Assembly (NCBI RefSeq): GCF_001014975.1
Contig: NZ_BBXA01000030.1
Location: 327,501-391,500 of the forward strand
DNA from: Novosphingobium sp. MD-1
GTDB lineage: Bacteria; Pseudomonadota; Alphaproteobacteria; Sphingomonadales; Sphingomonadaceae
DNA: 64,000 nucleotides
Direction: 5' to 3'
Shown: piece by piece, positions 43,210 to 52,422 of the stretch
How the letters are laid out: every line of letters starts with the position of its first letter
Position numbering within the stretch: position 1 is the stretch's first letter
Program-made: the position numbers and the translations under genes
The notes under the pieces: generated by a model
Seen by the model: the letters and a program-made list of their open reading frames with translations, nothing else
What the model was told of the DNA's origin: nothing
Database searches by the model: none

Positions 43210-45681
43210 ATGAGATTCAAGCGGTCAATTTTGCTGCAGACTGCAAGTCTCGCAGTGATGATGCATCCGCAATCTGCGAGCGCTCAGGAGGCTGACCGCA
43301 GCGGCTCATCGCAGGCCGACGAGATTGTGGTCACTGCCACCCGACGGGCAGAGACCGTCCTCGAAATCCCTTACAACATCAGCGCGGTCTCAGGAGATAC
43401 GCTGGAGAAGGCTAACATCACAGATCTTGCTGGGTTGCGGAATAGCACACCCGGTCTGATTGCGGTTGACTATGGGCCGCGTGCCAACGGCTCGAACAAC
43501 AACTTCATCATTCGCGGCGTATCGACTGACGCGATTGGCGGGGGGGGAACATCGTTTCCCAAGCTCGGAAGTTCTGCGACATCGACCTATATCGACGACA
43601 TCCCTGTTTTTGCGAACCTCAAGCTGAGCGACATTGCCCGCGTCGAAGTTTTGCGCGGGCCGCAGGGTACGTTGTTCGGCGCGGGGTCGGTTGGCGGTAC
43701 AATTCGGTTGATCCGCAATCGCCCCGACATTGGCAAGTTCGATTATGAAGCGAATCTCGCCGCATCAACGACGCGACATGCTGGCAAAGCTGGCTATGAC
43801 GCTGATGCCATGCTGAACGTCCCCATCGGTTCCACTTTAGCCCTGCGCGTAAATGGGGGCTACGAGTATCAGGCCGGGATCATCAACGCGACCAATGCCT
43901 ATGTTTATGACAAAGATATCAGGTTCAATCCGGATGCACAGGTTGTGCTGGCCAATCCGGCAAGCCCCCTGACCAGCCCGGCCGTGACCCGGGCGATCAA
44001 GGACATTGACTGGGCGAAAATCTGGTTCGCCCGCGCCGCGTTGCGCTGGCAGCCCACCGATGCCGTGGACATCGAGGCGAGCTATCTTCACCAGAACACC
44101 AAGGCAAACGCCTTTCCATTCCGAACGGGCACCTCCGGTTATGAGAACCGGCAACTTATCCCAGTGAGCCCAATTGATACGGATACCGATCTTGCTTCGC
44201 TTACCGGGACAGTCGATTTCGGTTTTGCGACGCTGACGTCCGCGACGTCCTATTCCCGCAGCCGTTCGGATGACCTGTACGATAATTCCCAGATCGCCAG
44301 CGCATTCATCCAGTATTATGGAAACTATCCGCGCGCCTCGACCGCGAACTACGACATCGTCAAGGACAGATCATTCGTACAGGAGTTACGCCTGGTTTCG
44401 AAAGATAGTGACACGTTCGAATATGTGATTGGGGGATATTACCAGAACCGTAAACAGAGCACTTTCGCTTTCTCGACCGTGCCAGGACTTGCTGCCTATT
44501 CGACATTGCCGGGAAGCGGCGTTTTCCTTGATACCTATGCCAATGACGTGGTCCTCTACTTCGGAGGGGTTCGGCCTGGCACGCTCAATCCGCCCGACAC
44601 ATCCTTCACCTTCGATCGTCAGGTGCGTTTTGAGGAGCTGGCGGGTTTCGGGGAATTTACCTGGCATGCGACCCCAGCCTTGTCGTTCACTGGAGGAGCG
44701 CGAATCTTCAATCAGAAGTTCCGCCAGAGTACAGTGCAGACATTTCCGACCCTGGGGTTTTTTGGCGGTGATGGCGCGTCAAGCGATCCAGCCTATCTCG
44801 CGAATGGCACGTCGCAAGGTTCCGGCTCGCGTTCGGAAACTAAGGCCATTTTCAAAGGGAACGCATCGTACGAATTCGGCGACCAGCTGGCCTATTTCAC
44901 CTTTAGCCAAGGCTTCCGCTCGGGCGGCGCCAACGCCTACCCGATCGGACCACGATCCTGTCCGGCTTGCGATCCGGGCACCTTCCTGAACTATGGTCCG
45001 GACAGCGCCAACAATTACGAGCTCGGCATCAAGGGCCGGTTGCTGGACCGCGCGATCAGCTACTCACTTGCTGCGTTTCGCATCGACTGGCAAGACATCC
45101 AGATTGAAATTGCCTCCAGGGCCGGTACACCAACAATTGTCAATGGCGGCCGGGCCAGATCGCAAGGGATCGAGTTTGAGGCTCAGGTGCGTCCGACCTC
45201 AATGGTCACAGCATCAATTTCCTACGCCTATACCGATGCCAAGACGACCGAAGTTATTGGTCCGATTGCCTTCGGCGGGCGCAACTTTATCGCACCTTCT
45301 GGTACCCGGCTGCCCGGTTCGGCGCGGCACCAGGTGGGTGCCGCCATAGATATTTCGGTTCCGCTGGGTAGCAACAAGGATCGGACCATCGACTTCCATG
45401 CCGATGTGAACTGGCGGAGCGATGTACTGTCTAGCCTCGATCCAAATTCTCCGGGATTTGCTAGGCTCGATGGGTTCGCCATGACGAACATGTCGGTCGC
45501 CTATGACTGGAGTTCGGCGCTGCGTATGCAGATCTTTGTGACGAACGTGTTTGACGTCGATGGCATTTCAGCGAAAACTGCCGGAAATAACCTTGCGCCG
45601 CCGAACATCAGAGCCTTGTACCGTGGGGACTATATTGCGCGGCCGCGGACAGTGGGAATTCGCCTGACGTTGAGACAGTGA
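43210..45681 (+). CDS. TonB-dependent receptor
   Basis: 823 residues from ATG 43210 (GGGAGGGA ribosome site; the ORF extends 9 residues further upstream). Signal peptide residues 1-25 (S-A-S-A before Q). TonB-box-like D-E-I-V-V-T-A-T-R-R near residues 37-46, plug with F-I-I-R-G-V-S and V-L-R-G-P-Q-G-T-L-F-G, then an outer-membrane barrel with a Q-G-F-R-S-G-G-A-N-A-Y signature near residue 574. It shares a divergent promoter and operator with the Rieske oxygenase, so its ligand is probably related to the Rieske substrate (inference). The stop overlaps the sulfotransferase start (GTGA). Confidence 0.93.
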   Translation: MRFKRSILLQTASLAVMMHPQSASAQEADRSGSSQADEIVVTATRRAETVLEIPYNISAVSGDTLEKANITDLAGLRNSTPGLIAVDYGPRANGSNNNFIIRGVSTDAIGGGGTSFPKLGSSATSTYIDDIPVFANLKLSDIARVEVLRGPQGTLFGAGSVGGTIRLIRNRPDIGKFDYEANLAASTTRHAGKAGYDADAMLNVPIGSTLALRVNGGYEYQAGIINATNAYVYDKDIRFNPDAQVVLANPASPLTSPAVTRAIKDIDWAKIWFARAALRWQPTDAVDIEASYLHQNTKANAFPFRTGTSGYENRQLIPVSPIDTDTDLASLTGTVDFGFATLTSATSYSRSRSDDLYDNSQIASAFIQYYGNYPRASTANYDIVKDRSFVQELRLVSKDSDTFEYVIGGYYQNRKQSTFAFSTVPGLAAYSTLPGSGVFLDTYANDVVLYFGGVRPGTLNPPDTSFTFDRQVRFEELAGFGEFTWHATPALSFTGGARIFNQKFRQSTVQTFPTLGFFGGDGASSDPAYLANGTSQGSGSRSETKAIFKGNASYEFGDQLAYFTFSQGFRSGGANAYPIGPRSCPACDPGTFLNYGPDSANNYELGIKGRLLDRAISYSLAAFRIDWQDIQIEIASRAGTPTIVNGGRARSQGIEFEAQVRPTSMVTASISYAYTDAKTTEVIGPIAFGGRNFIAPSGTRLPGSARHQVGAAIDISVPLGSNKDRTIDFHADVNWRSDVLSSLDPNSPGFARLDGFAMTNMSVAYDWSSALRMQIFVTNVFDVDGISAKTAGNNLAPPNIRALYRGDYIARPRTVGIRLTLRQ

Positions 45682-47048
45682 GCAAAACGAGGGCAGCACT
45701 TGAGCAGGCGCGCGGCGCTCTTGCCGGGAACAGGCCCGACCTAGCGAGAGCTTGCCTGACGAGATCTTTCGACGAGCTTGTCGCTGATGTTCAGGCTGCG
45801 GCGATGGCTGGCGATCTCGCGTCCGCTGCGGGCGACTACCGCCTAGCCAACCGCTTTTTCGACAGCGTGCTTACACGCGAGCCGAACCTGGTCGGCGTGC
45901 GTTTCAATCGCGCGGCGACGGCTCGCTTTCTTGGTGAGCTGGAATCTGCCGAAAAGGACTATGATGCCGTCATAGCTGTGGACCCTGCAGATAGCGAAGC
46001 GTGGTTGAATCGTAGTCATCTCAGGCGCCAAACAAGCGTTCGCAATCACATTGCACAGATCGAGACAGCACTGGGCGGTGATCACCCGGCTTGGCAGCAT
46101 CGCATGCGGCTACTTTATGCGCTTGCAAAAGAGCGGGAAGACCTTGGTCATGTCGCCCAGGCCTTTGCTGCCCTGGACGCAGCCACCAAGTTGCGGCGAT
46201 GCCATCTGGATTATGACATTGACGATGATCTCGCGGCGCTAGCGGCAATTCGCAGCACCTTTACTAGTTCTACCTTGGCGTCGATGGGCGAGGGATTTTC
46301 CGGTGCTGCGCCGATCTTTGTCCTTGGCCTGCCGCGCTCGGGGACGACCCTGGTGGAGCGCATTCTTGAAGCTCATCCCGACGTCGTATCTGGTGGAGAG
46401 ATGTCGGCCTTCGCGCGCGCGCTGGAGCATTGCGCAAAAGCGAGTGGATTCCGGGGGGGCGGCAAACATGCCTTGATCCCGTTCAGCAAGACGCTGGATC
46501 CAGTCATGTTGGGTGAGTTCTATCACGCGCTCGCATCGGCAGGCCGGGACCCGTCACTGCATATTATCGACAAACTGCCGCTCAATTATCTCTATATTGG
46601 GCTCATCGCCAAAGCTTTGCCACGTGCGCGCATCGTACATGTCCACAAGCCGCCACTTGCGGTGGGCTGGGGCATGTTCAAGACGCTGTTCGTACAAGGC
46701 TATCCTTTTTCCTATGATCAGGTTGAGCTTGGACGCTACATCGCGGCATTCCATAGGCTGATGGACCACTGGAGCCGCGAACTGCCCGGCAGGATTCACC
46801 ATGTTTTTTATGACGATTTGGTGCGCGATCCGACAACCGGCATCCGCGAACTCGTGGCTGCCTGCGGCCTCGACTGGAATGAAGATTGCCTGTCACCACA
46901 CAAGGGGTCAACTGCGAACACCTCGCACAGCGCGGCCCAGATCAGGGAGCCCATTCATACGAGAGGGTTGAGCGGATGGCGCGATTTTGCGCCCTATCTG
47001 GAGCCGATGCGCAAGGCGATGCTGGCAGAAGGCCTCGTAACAGAATGA
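45678..47048 (+). CDS. TPR-repeat sulfotransferase family protein
   Basis: 456 residues: helical tetratricopeptide-like repeats to about residue 185, then a PAPS-type sulfotransferase domain with the 5'-phosphosulfate loop G-L-P-R-S-G-T-T-L-V-E-R-I-L (residues 217-230) and the P-L-N-Y-L-Y-I-G segment near residue 300. It presumably transfers sulfate from PAPS to a protein or small acceptor in the cytoplasm; targets of TPR-sulfotransferases of this kind are mostly unknown. It is translationally coupled to the TonB receptor by a GTGA overlap, a repeated neighbourhood in sphingomonads as far as I know. Confidence 0.85.
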   Translation: MSKTRAALEQARGALAGNRPDLARACLTRSFDELVADVQAAAMAGDLASAAGDYRLANRFFDSVLTREPNLVGVRFNRAATARFLGELESAEKDYDAVIAVDPADSEAWLNRSHLRRQTSVRNHIAQIETALGGDHPAWQHRMRLLYALAKEREDLGHVAQAFAALDAATKLRRCHLDYDIDDDLAALAAIRSTFTSSTLASMGEGFSGAAPIFVLGLPRSGTTLVERILEAHPDVVSGGEMSAFARALEHCAKASGFRGGGKHALIPFSKTLDPVMLGEFYHALASAGRDPSLHIIDKLPLNYLYIGLIAKALPRARIVHVHKPPLAVGWGMFKTLFVQGYPFSYDQVELGRYIAAFHRLMDHWSRELPGRIHHVFYDDLVRDPTTGIRELVAACGLDWNEDCLSPHKGSTANTSHSAAQIREPIHTRGLSGWRDFAPYLEPMRKAMLAEGLVTE

Positions 47049-47056
47049 CGTCCCGT

Positions 47057-47809
47057 TTAACGGGCGGTGGCGGACGTTGGCTCGCTGTCTTTTGTCAGCT
47101 CATGCGGCTTTGATCGAGCGGGAATCGGCTTGATTACAACGTTGGAGAAATGGGCGATCGAACCTGGTCCGACCCACAGACCAACTCGCCCCGAACGCTC
47201 GCCAAGTTTGAGATTGCTGACGATCAGGTTAGGTTGCTTGGCACCGTTAACGAACAGGCTGGCGCGCGCACCTTCGACCACGATTTTCATGCGAGTCCAT
47301 CGCCCCGGTTCGAGATCCACATAGGACTCGAACTGCCCCGGATCTTCAGTCCTCAATCTGTGCCAAGGATAGTCTGGATGGGAGATGTACTGGATGGCGC
47401 GATTCCGTCGCACCTGATCTTCGGCGCGGCCGTTGGTCGGCCTCAAGTAGATGGCTTCGAAACTGCTCCGATCTTCGGCGATGTGGAAGGCAATACCAAC
47501 AAAACCTCTCGCGGTGGTTTCCGCGGATACGGGCATGCCTGCTACATCCGCCTCAATTACAAAATCTCTGATCGGCGGATAGGGAAGCACCGCGAAGGTC
47601 GCGTCGATATCAGCTGCTTCCGCTTCAGGAGAAACGATGAGTCTCAAGGCCCTGCGGTCCCGATACTCAGTATTCTCAGCACCGACGTTTTGCAACGTTA
47701 GGCGCCTGGCGTCTGAAACTGCCGTGGTTCCGCCCGACGCAGCGCCAGCAACTGAGACAGCAACCGCCCCGGCGATCAGGCAGGAGACCCGTCGAAAACT
47801 TCTGTGCAC
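47057..47809 (-). CDS. Exported lectin-like (concanavalin A fold) protein of unknown function
   Basis: 250 residues with a Sec signal peptide (cleavage near A-G-A-A-S-G). The rest is beta-rich and resembles laminin-G/3-keto-disaccharide-hydrolase (DUF1080) domains: F-V-I-E-A-D-V near residue 82, G-F-V-G-I-A-F-H-I near residue 101, W-T-R-M-K-I-V-V-E-G near residue 170, and L-F-V-N-G near residue 184, then G-x-V-G-L-W-V. Likely periplasmic or surface binding of a glycan or ester substrate. No catalytic residues can be named. It is convergent with the sulfotransferase and divergent from the exported hydrolase, with an operator palindrome in the shared promoter region. Confidence 0.7.
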   Translation of the reverse strand: MHRSFRRVSCLIAGAVAVSVAGAASGGTTAVSDARRLTLQNVGAENTEYRDRRALRLIVSPEAEAADIDATFAVLPYPPIRDFVIEADVAGMPVSAETTARGFVGIAFHIAEDRSSFEAIYLRPTNGRAEDQVRRNRAIQYISHPDYPWHRLRTEDPGQFESYVDLEPGRWTRMKIVVEGARASLFVNGAKQPNLIVSNLKLGERSGRVGLWVGPGSIAHFSNVVIKPIPARSKPHELTKDSEPTSATAR

Positions 47810-47955
47810 TCAACAAACTCCTTCGGATGCGGTGAGTACTTGCGGGGCGTGGCTTGGTCGTTGCACCGAGTCTTTGAGATTTGACGCCAGTGGGAGGCTG
47901 TGGATCGGCGCCCCGGAGATATTGACGAAACCCGAATTCATCGCGCTTGGCATTA

Positions 47956-47973
47956 CAATACAGAACTGTATGG
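47956..47973. promoter_or_regulatory. TetR-type operator candidate, site 5
   Basis: CAATACAG-AA-CTGTATGG, arms matching at 7 of 8 positions with a perfect 6+6 core (47958-47971). It is 50 bases before the ATG of the first CocE/NonD hydrolase and 147 bases from the divergent lectin-like gene. Confidence 0.72.
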
Positions 47974-48022
47974 TAGTGTCAAGGCTGGATGATTCGGCCA
48001 CTCACCGAGTGGAGGACGGAGA

Positions 48023-50164
48023 ATGGCGGGAGAAATTGCTGTCTGGGCAAGTGACGGCGATCAGAAGCTACAGAAGCGCGAGATCGAACCGGGCGGCCTG
48101 GTTTCGCGCAGTTCTCGTACAATGAGTCGTCTAAGTCTGGGTTTCGCGGCAGCGTTTGCGATCCTTACCACGTCCTACGCCAGTGCCAAAGATGCCCCGC
48201 AAGCTAGCTTCTTGCGACAAAAGATTGCGATGAAGGATGGAGTGCAACTGGAAATCTGCCTTGCCAAACCTTCCAAGGCGCCTCCGAAAGAGAGATTCCC
48301 AGTTCTTCTCACGGTCGATGGATATGCTAGTCCTTGTGGAAGCCACGGACGCCCGTGGTATGCCGACTACGTCAAGGCAGGCTATGTCGTAGCCTATCTC
48401 AATCTTCGTGGAACGGGAGCCAGTGAAGGGAAGCTGGCAGACCGGGAATACTCCCAAACCGAGCTTGATGATACGGCTGAGGCCGTGGACTGGCTGTCAA
48501 GTCAGCCTTGGTCAACCGGCCGCATAGGCATGTTTGGGACCTCGTGGAGTGGCTTCACCGCCATGCTGGTGGGTGGCAGGAAACCGGCTGCGCTCAAAGC
48601 CATCGTCACATTCATGGCGACCGAAGACATTTACTCCGAAGATGTTCGCTATCCTTCGGGTATCCTCCATATGGACGACTATACAGTCGCCGCCGACAGC
48701 ATGCTGTTTGTGACACCGCCGGATCAGGATCCGTTCGATGAGGAGATCCTGCGAAACCGGTTCGACCAGCAGCCGATGAGTCTTACATTTCTGCGGCAGC
48801 AGCGGGACGGTGAGTTCTGGCACCGCGGCTTGCGCCGTGATCTTAATCCCTCTGCAGGTGATGTGCCGACTATGATGGTCGGAGCGTGGCATGATCCGTA
48901 TCGAAACGCGGCCATTCGCGCTTTGGAAAACTCGCGTGGGCCTGTGCGGGCGGTGATCGGCCCCTGGAATCACAGCTCGGATTATCCCGGGCCGACCGCC
49001 GATCTTGGGCGAGTAACACTCGATTGGTGGGATTACTTCCTGAAAGGCAAGCAGAACGGCGTGCTTGAAAAGCCGCAAGTGAGTGTCTTCATGCGGCTCC
49101 CCTACCGCCCGATCATTTCGCGCTCGCAAATCCCTGGCGAGTGGCGCTCGATTGCGCGCTGGAACAATGCGCCCATCCGGCCGCAGATCTTCTCTTTGAC
49201 CGAGAGCCACGCCCTAGCGCCCATTGCGGGGCCGGCTTCGGATCACCGATTGCGCATGATTGCCAGTACGGGGGTCGGCGCAGGACTGGGCTGGATCGAT
49301 GTGTCTCCGGATCAGCGCGAGGGCGACGCGACAGCGCTCATCTATGAAAGCTCGCCGCTGACGAGTGAATTGCAGATTCTTGGCTCTCCGGTCGCGTCGC
49401 TGCTGTCCTCAGTCGATGTCGATCATGCGAACTGGTTCGTGAAGCTATCCGACGTAGCCCCTGACGGGACCACAACGCTGGTCACGGGCGGGGCGTTGAA
49501 CGGCGCACAACGCCAATCATCTGTCGAGCCGGAGCCACTCGTGCCCGGAACCCGGTATCCCTTGGAAGTGAAACTTCACGCCACCTCATGGATCTTCCAA
49601 CCTGGCCACCGCATGCGCATTTCGGTTTCCAATGCCCTGTTCCCGTCCTATTGGCCGTCGGCGAAGCCGCTGGTGATGACGCTCGGCGTGGGGGAGGGCG
49701 GCTCGACGCTCGCGCTGCCGGTCATTCCGCCGCAAGCGCCCGAAGCTGCCGAAAAGGCGGCGGCCGACATGGGTAGCCGCAATCTGACAGTGACTGAAGC
49801 GGAAGCAGCAGGCAGCGGCCATGCTGAAACGACCTGGAACGGCCCGGTCAGAAGTCAAATCCTGCGCGACGATCTGAAGCGGACGACGACCGTCAAACGC
49901 GGTTATCAGTGGGCCAGCCCTGACGGGGAGGACGTATCAGTCGAATTTTCCGTTGCCGATGATGATCCCGCGAAAGCCAGCTTTGTTGGCCGATCGTTCA
50001 TGAAAAGCAAATGGCGAGAGCATGATGTCGAATGGCGCGGCACGACGGAGCTCAAGAGCGATGCCGGGGCCTTCCATTATAGGCATGTCCGGCAGCTATT
50101 GAGGGACGGCAAGGTCGTTCGTGAACGCGAATGGAATGAGCGCATCCCGCGCGACCTTCAATAG
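48023..50164 (+). CDS. Exported CocE/NonD family hydrolase
   Basis: 713 residues. ATG 48023 has a strong GGAGGACGGAGA site; a signal-peptide-like stretch (M-S-R-L-S-L-G-F-A-A-A-F-A-I-L-T) begins only at residue 34, so ATG 48122 may be the functional start, although it lacks a ribosome site. X-Pro dipeptidyl-peptidase (S15) type alpha/beta hydrolase: nucleophile Ser174 in G-T-S-W-S-G, Asp in G-A-W-H-D-P-Y, His in G-P-W-N-H-S. The C-terminal ~250 residues form the jelly-roll domain of cocaine-esterase-like enzymes. It cleaves an ester or amide in the periplasm; substrate unknown. It and the next two genes form an operon-like set of exported hydrolases. Confidence 0.88.
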   Translation: MAGEIAVWASDGDQKLQKREIEPGGLVSRSSRTMSRLSLGFAAAFAILTTSYASAKDAPQASFLRQKIAMKDGVQLEICLAKPSKAPPKERFPVLLTVDGYASPCGSHGRPWYADYVKAGYVVAYLNLRGTGASEGKLADREYSQTELDDTAEAVDWLSSQPWSTGRIGMFGTSWSGFTAMLVGGRKPAALKAIVTFMATEDIYSEDVRYPSGILHMDDYTVAADSMLFVTPPDQDPFDEEILRNRFDQQPMSLTFLRQQRDGEFWHRGLRRDLNPSAGDVPTMMVGAWHDPYRNAAIRALENSRGPVRAVIGPWNHSSDYPGPTADLGRVTLDWWDYFLKGKQNGVLEKPQVSVFMRLPYRPIISRSQIPGEWRSIARWNNAPIRPQIFSLTESHALAPIAGPASDHRLRMIASTGVGAGLGWIDVSPDQREGDATALIYESSPLTSELQILGSPVASLLSSVDVDHANWFVKLSDVAPDGTTTLVTGGALNGAQRQSSVEPEPLVPGTRYPLEVKLHATSWIFQPGHRMRISVSNALFPSYWPSAKPLVMTLGVGEGGSTLALPVIPPQAPEAAEKAAADMGSRNLTVTEAEAAGSGHAETTWNGPVRSQILRDDLKRTTTVKRGYQWASPDGEDVSVEFSVADDDPAKASFVGRSFMKSKWREHDVEWRGTTELKSDAGAFHYRHVRQLLRDGKVVREREWNERIPRDLQ

Positions 50165-50224
50165 GGCGACCGATTGAGTCCTCGGGCGGAGCGCGAGGCC
50201 AGTGTCTGTGACGAGGAGAAGAGC

Positions 50225-52324
50225 ATGCAAGGGTCGAGGCGGGAGTTCATTGCTGGCGCGGGCGCGCTTTCGGCGATTGGCGGTTGGTATCGGCCGGCTT
50301 GGGCCAAGACGGACGTTTGGTTACCGCCAGCAAACCGGAAGCTGAAAGTTGTTGAGCACAGCTTGATTGAGATGCCTGACGGCGTGAAGCTGGCAGCGCG
50401 AATTTTCCTGCCCGAAGATGCTGATGCCCGCCCGGTAGGAGCGATCCTCGAGTATATTGGTTACGGCAAACGTAGAAATTATCGGCGTGTCGACGACCGA
50501 ACCGCATCGTGGTTGGTCCCACGTGGTTTCGCCCTAGTGAGGGTCGATGTGCGCGGCACTGGTGAGTCAGGCGGCATAATTGTCAACGAGTATGACTTGC
50601 CCGAACAAGCTGACGTTACACCCTTGATAAAGTGGATAGCACGCCAGCCCTGGTGCAATGGCAATGTCGGGATGAGGGGCATTTCATACGGTGCGATCAC
50701 GGCCTACCAGGCGGCAGGCAAAGATATTCCCGAGCTCAAGGCAATCATCGCCGCAATGGGCACGGAAAACGGCTATACAGACGATGTCCATACACTGGGC
50801 GGATGCGTCATCAACGAAAAAGTGGTTTGGGGCACAATCTGGAAACAGGTCATGACGGTGCCGCCCGATCCGGAGCTCGTGGGCGAAGTCTGGCAGTCAA
50901 TGTGGCTTGAGCGATTGCAGGCACAGCTTCCTCTGGTTTCTGAATGGATGCGCCACCAGCTGGTTGATCAGTACTGGAGAAATAGAATTCTTTCGAATTA
51001 CTCAAAGGTCAAATGCGCTGTCTATGCAATCGGCGGACTTGAGGATTCCTACATTGATACCGTGCCTCGAATATTGGAGAGGCTTGACTGCCCACGGAAG
51101 GGCATAATCGGCCCATGGGGTCATGACTGGCCGCAGGAGGGCGATCCGGGACCGCGGCTCGATTGGGCGGTTGAGGAAGCGCGCTGGTGGGACCATTGGC
51201 TGAATGGTCATGACACAGGCTTGATGAAAGAGCCGATGTTGCGGTCGTTCGTGGCCGAAGCAACGGTGGCACAATGCTATCCCCAAGACGTTCCGGGCCG
51301 TTGGGTAGCGGATGATGCCTGGCCGTCTGCCCAGATCAGCAAGACCTCTTACCGATTGGGACAGGGCGGAATACTAAGCCGCAAGCGCTCGCCCAAGGGG
51401 AAAGTCGAGATTCCCGCTAATGTCCTTGTAGGTACGGCTATACCAGTCCTGTCTCCGATCGACATGACATCCCAGGCACCTGTCGAGCAATCATTTGACG
51501 ACGACTTTTCGATTCTATTCGAAACAGCGCCGCTCACACAAGGCATTGATATTGTTGGGCAGCCAAGACTGAAACTTCATTTCGTCGCTGACAAGCCCAT
51601 TGCCAAGATCGCAGTACGACTTAACGAAGTTACGCCAGACGGACGATCTTGGCTGTTGACGTACGGCGTCCGCAATCTCGCGCACAACTCTGATCATACA
51701 GCCTATGTCCCTATTGCACCAGGAACCGAACAGACCCACGAGGTGCTTTTGAAGCATACTTCCCGGCGTATAAGAAAAGGCTCCCGGCTTCGCCTGTCGA
51801 TATCCCAAAACCTGTGGCCAATTGTTTGGCCCGCGCCCGAAGATGTTGCGCTGCACTTGGTTACTGGCGTGACCCATCTGGAGTTGCCCCTACGCATTGG
51901 CAGGACAACCGAACCAGATATGCCGATCAAGACATTGCCCAATCCTGCACGATCTCCTGCACAGGAAATGAAGCCGACGAGCAGGCTGGCAAGAATTGAG
52001 GGAGCAGCCGGGAAGCGCAAAGGGGTTATGGAAGTTGCCTTGCCAATGGAGCTCCAAAATCTGGAGCCGATAAAAATGCAATTGGGTTCAGGGCTTTCGT
52101 TAGATGCCACGATCACGGAGGGAGATGTCAATTCCTACCGCATTGCATTTACCTCCGAGAATGCTTCGTCGCGCGATGGATGGAAAACGGAAGCACGCGT
52201 CAAAACCACGATGACCAGCACCCCCAGCGAATTTATCGTCGAGGAAAGCATCGAGGCCAAGCTGAACGATAAGGCTCTGTTTGCGAGGCAATGGTCCAAT
52301 CGTATCCCGCGTAACGGAAACTGA
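50225..52324 (+). CDS. Tat-exported CocE/NonD family hydrolase
   Basis: 699 residues from ATG 50225 (GAGGAGAAG upstream). The N-terminus carries a twin-arginine signal, S-R-R-E-F-I at residues 4-9, followed by a hydrophobic run and A-W-A cleavage, so it leaves folded via Tat, unlike its Sec-type neighbour. S15-type alpha/beta hydrolase: Ser154 in R-G-I-S-Y-G, Asp in G-L-E-D-S-Y, His in G-P-W-G-H-D-W; C-terminal beta domain as in CocE. A paralogue of the preceding gene, but clearly diverged. Likely an esterase/amidase for an imported natural product. Slightly AT-richer by eye than the first paralogue. Confidence 0.88.
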   Translation: MQGSRREFIAGAGALSAIGGWYRPAWAKTDVWLPPANRKLKVVEHSLIEMPDGVKLAARIFLPEDADARPVGAILEYIGYGKRRNYRRVDDRTASWLVPRGFALVRVDVRGTGESGGIIVNEYDLPEQADVTPLIKWIARQPWCNGNVGMRGISYGAITAYQAAGKDIPELKAIIAAMGTENGYTDDVHTLGGCVINEKVVWGTIWKQVMTVPPDPELVGEVWQSMWLERLQAQLPLVSEWMRHQLVDQYWRNRILSNYSKVKCAVYAIGGLEDSYIDTVPRILERLDCPRKGIIGPWGHDWPQEGDPGPRLDWAVEEARWWDHWLNGHDTGLMKEPMLRSFVAEATVAQCYPQDVPGRWVADDAWPSAQISKTSYRLGQGGILSRKRSPKGKVEIPANVLVGTAIPVLSPIDMTSQAPVEQSFDDDFSILFETAPLTQGIDIVGQPRLKLHFVADKPIAKIAVRLNEVTPDGRSWLLTYGVRNLAHNSDHTAYVPIAPGTEQTHEVLLKHTSRRIRKGSRLRLSISQNLWPIVWPAPEDVALHLVTGVTHLELPLRIGRTTEPDMPIKTLPNPARSPAQEMKPTSRLARIEGAAGKRKGVMEVALPMELQNLEPIKMQLGSGLSLDATITEGDVNSYRIAFTSENASSRDGWKTEARVKTTMTSTPSEFIVEESIEAKLNDKALFARQWSNRIPRNGN

Positions 52325-52422
52325 CTGGATTCAATATTTTCATCGAAATCGGTGGGTTGTGAAGGGCACCTTTTTGGTGAAACCGTTATGACAATTTGAC
52401 AAATAATAGGGAGCTTAGATCG

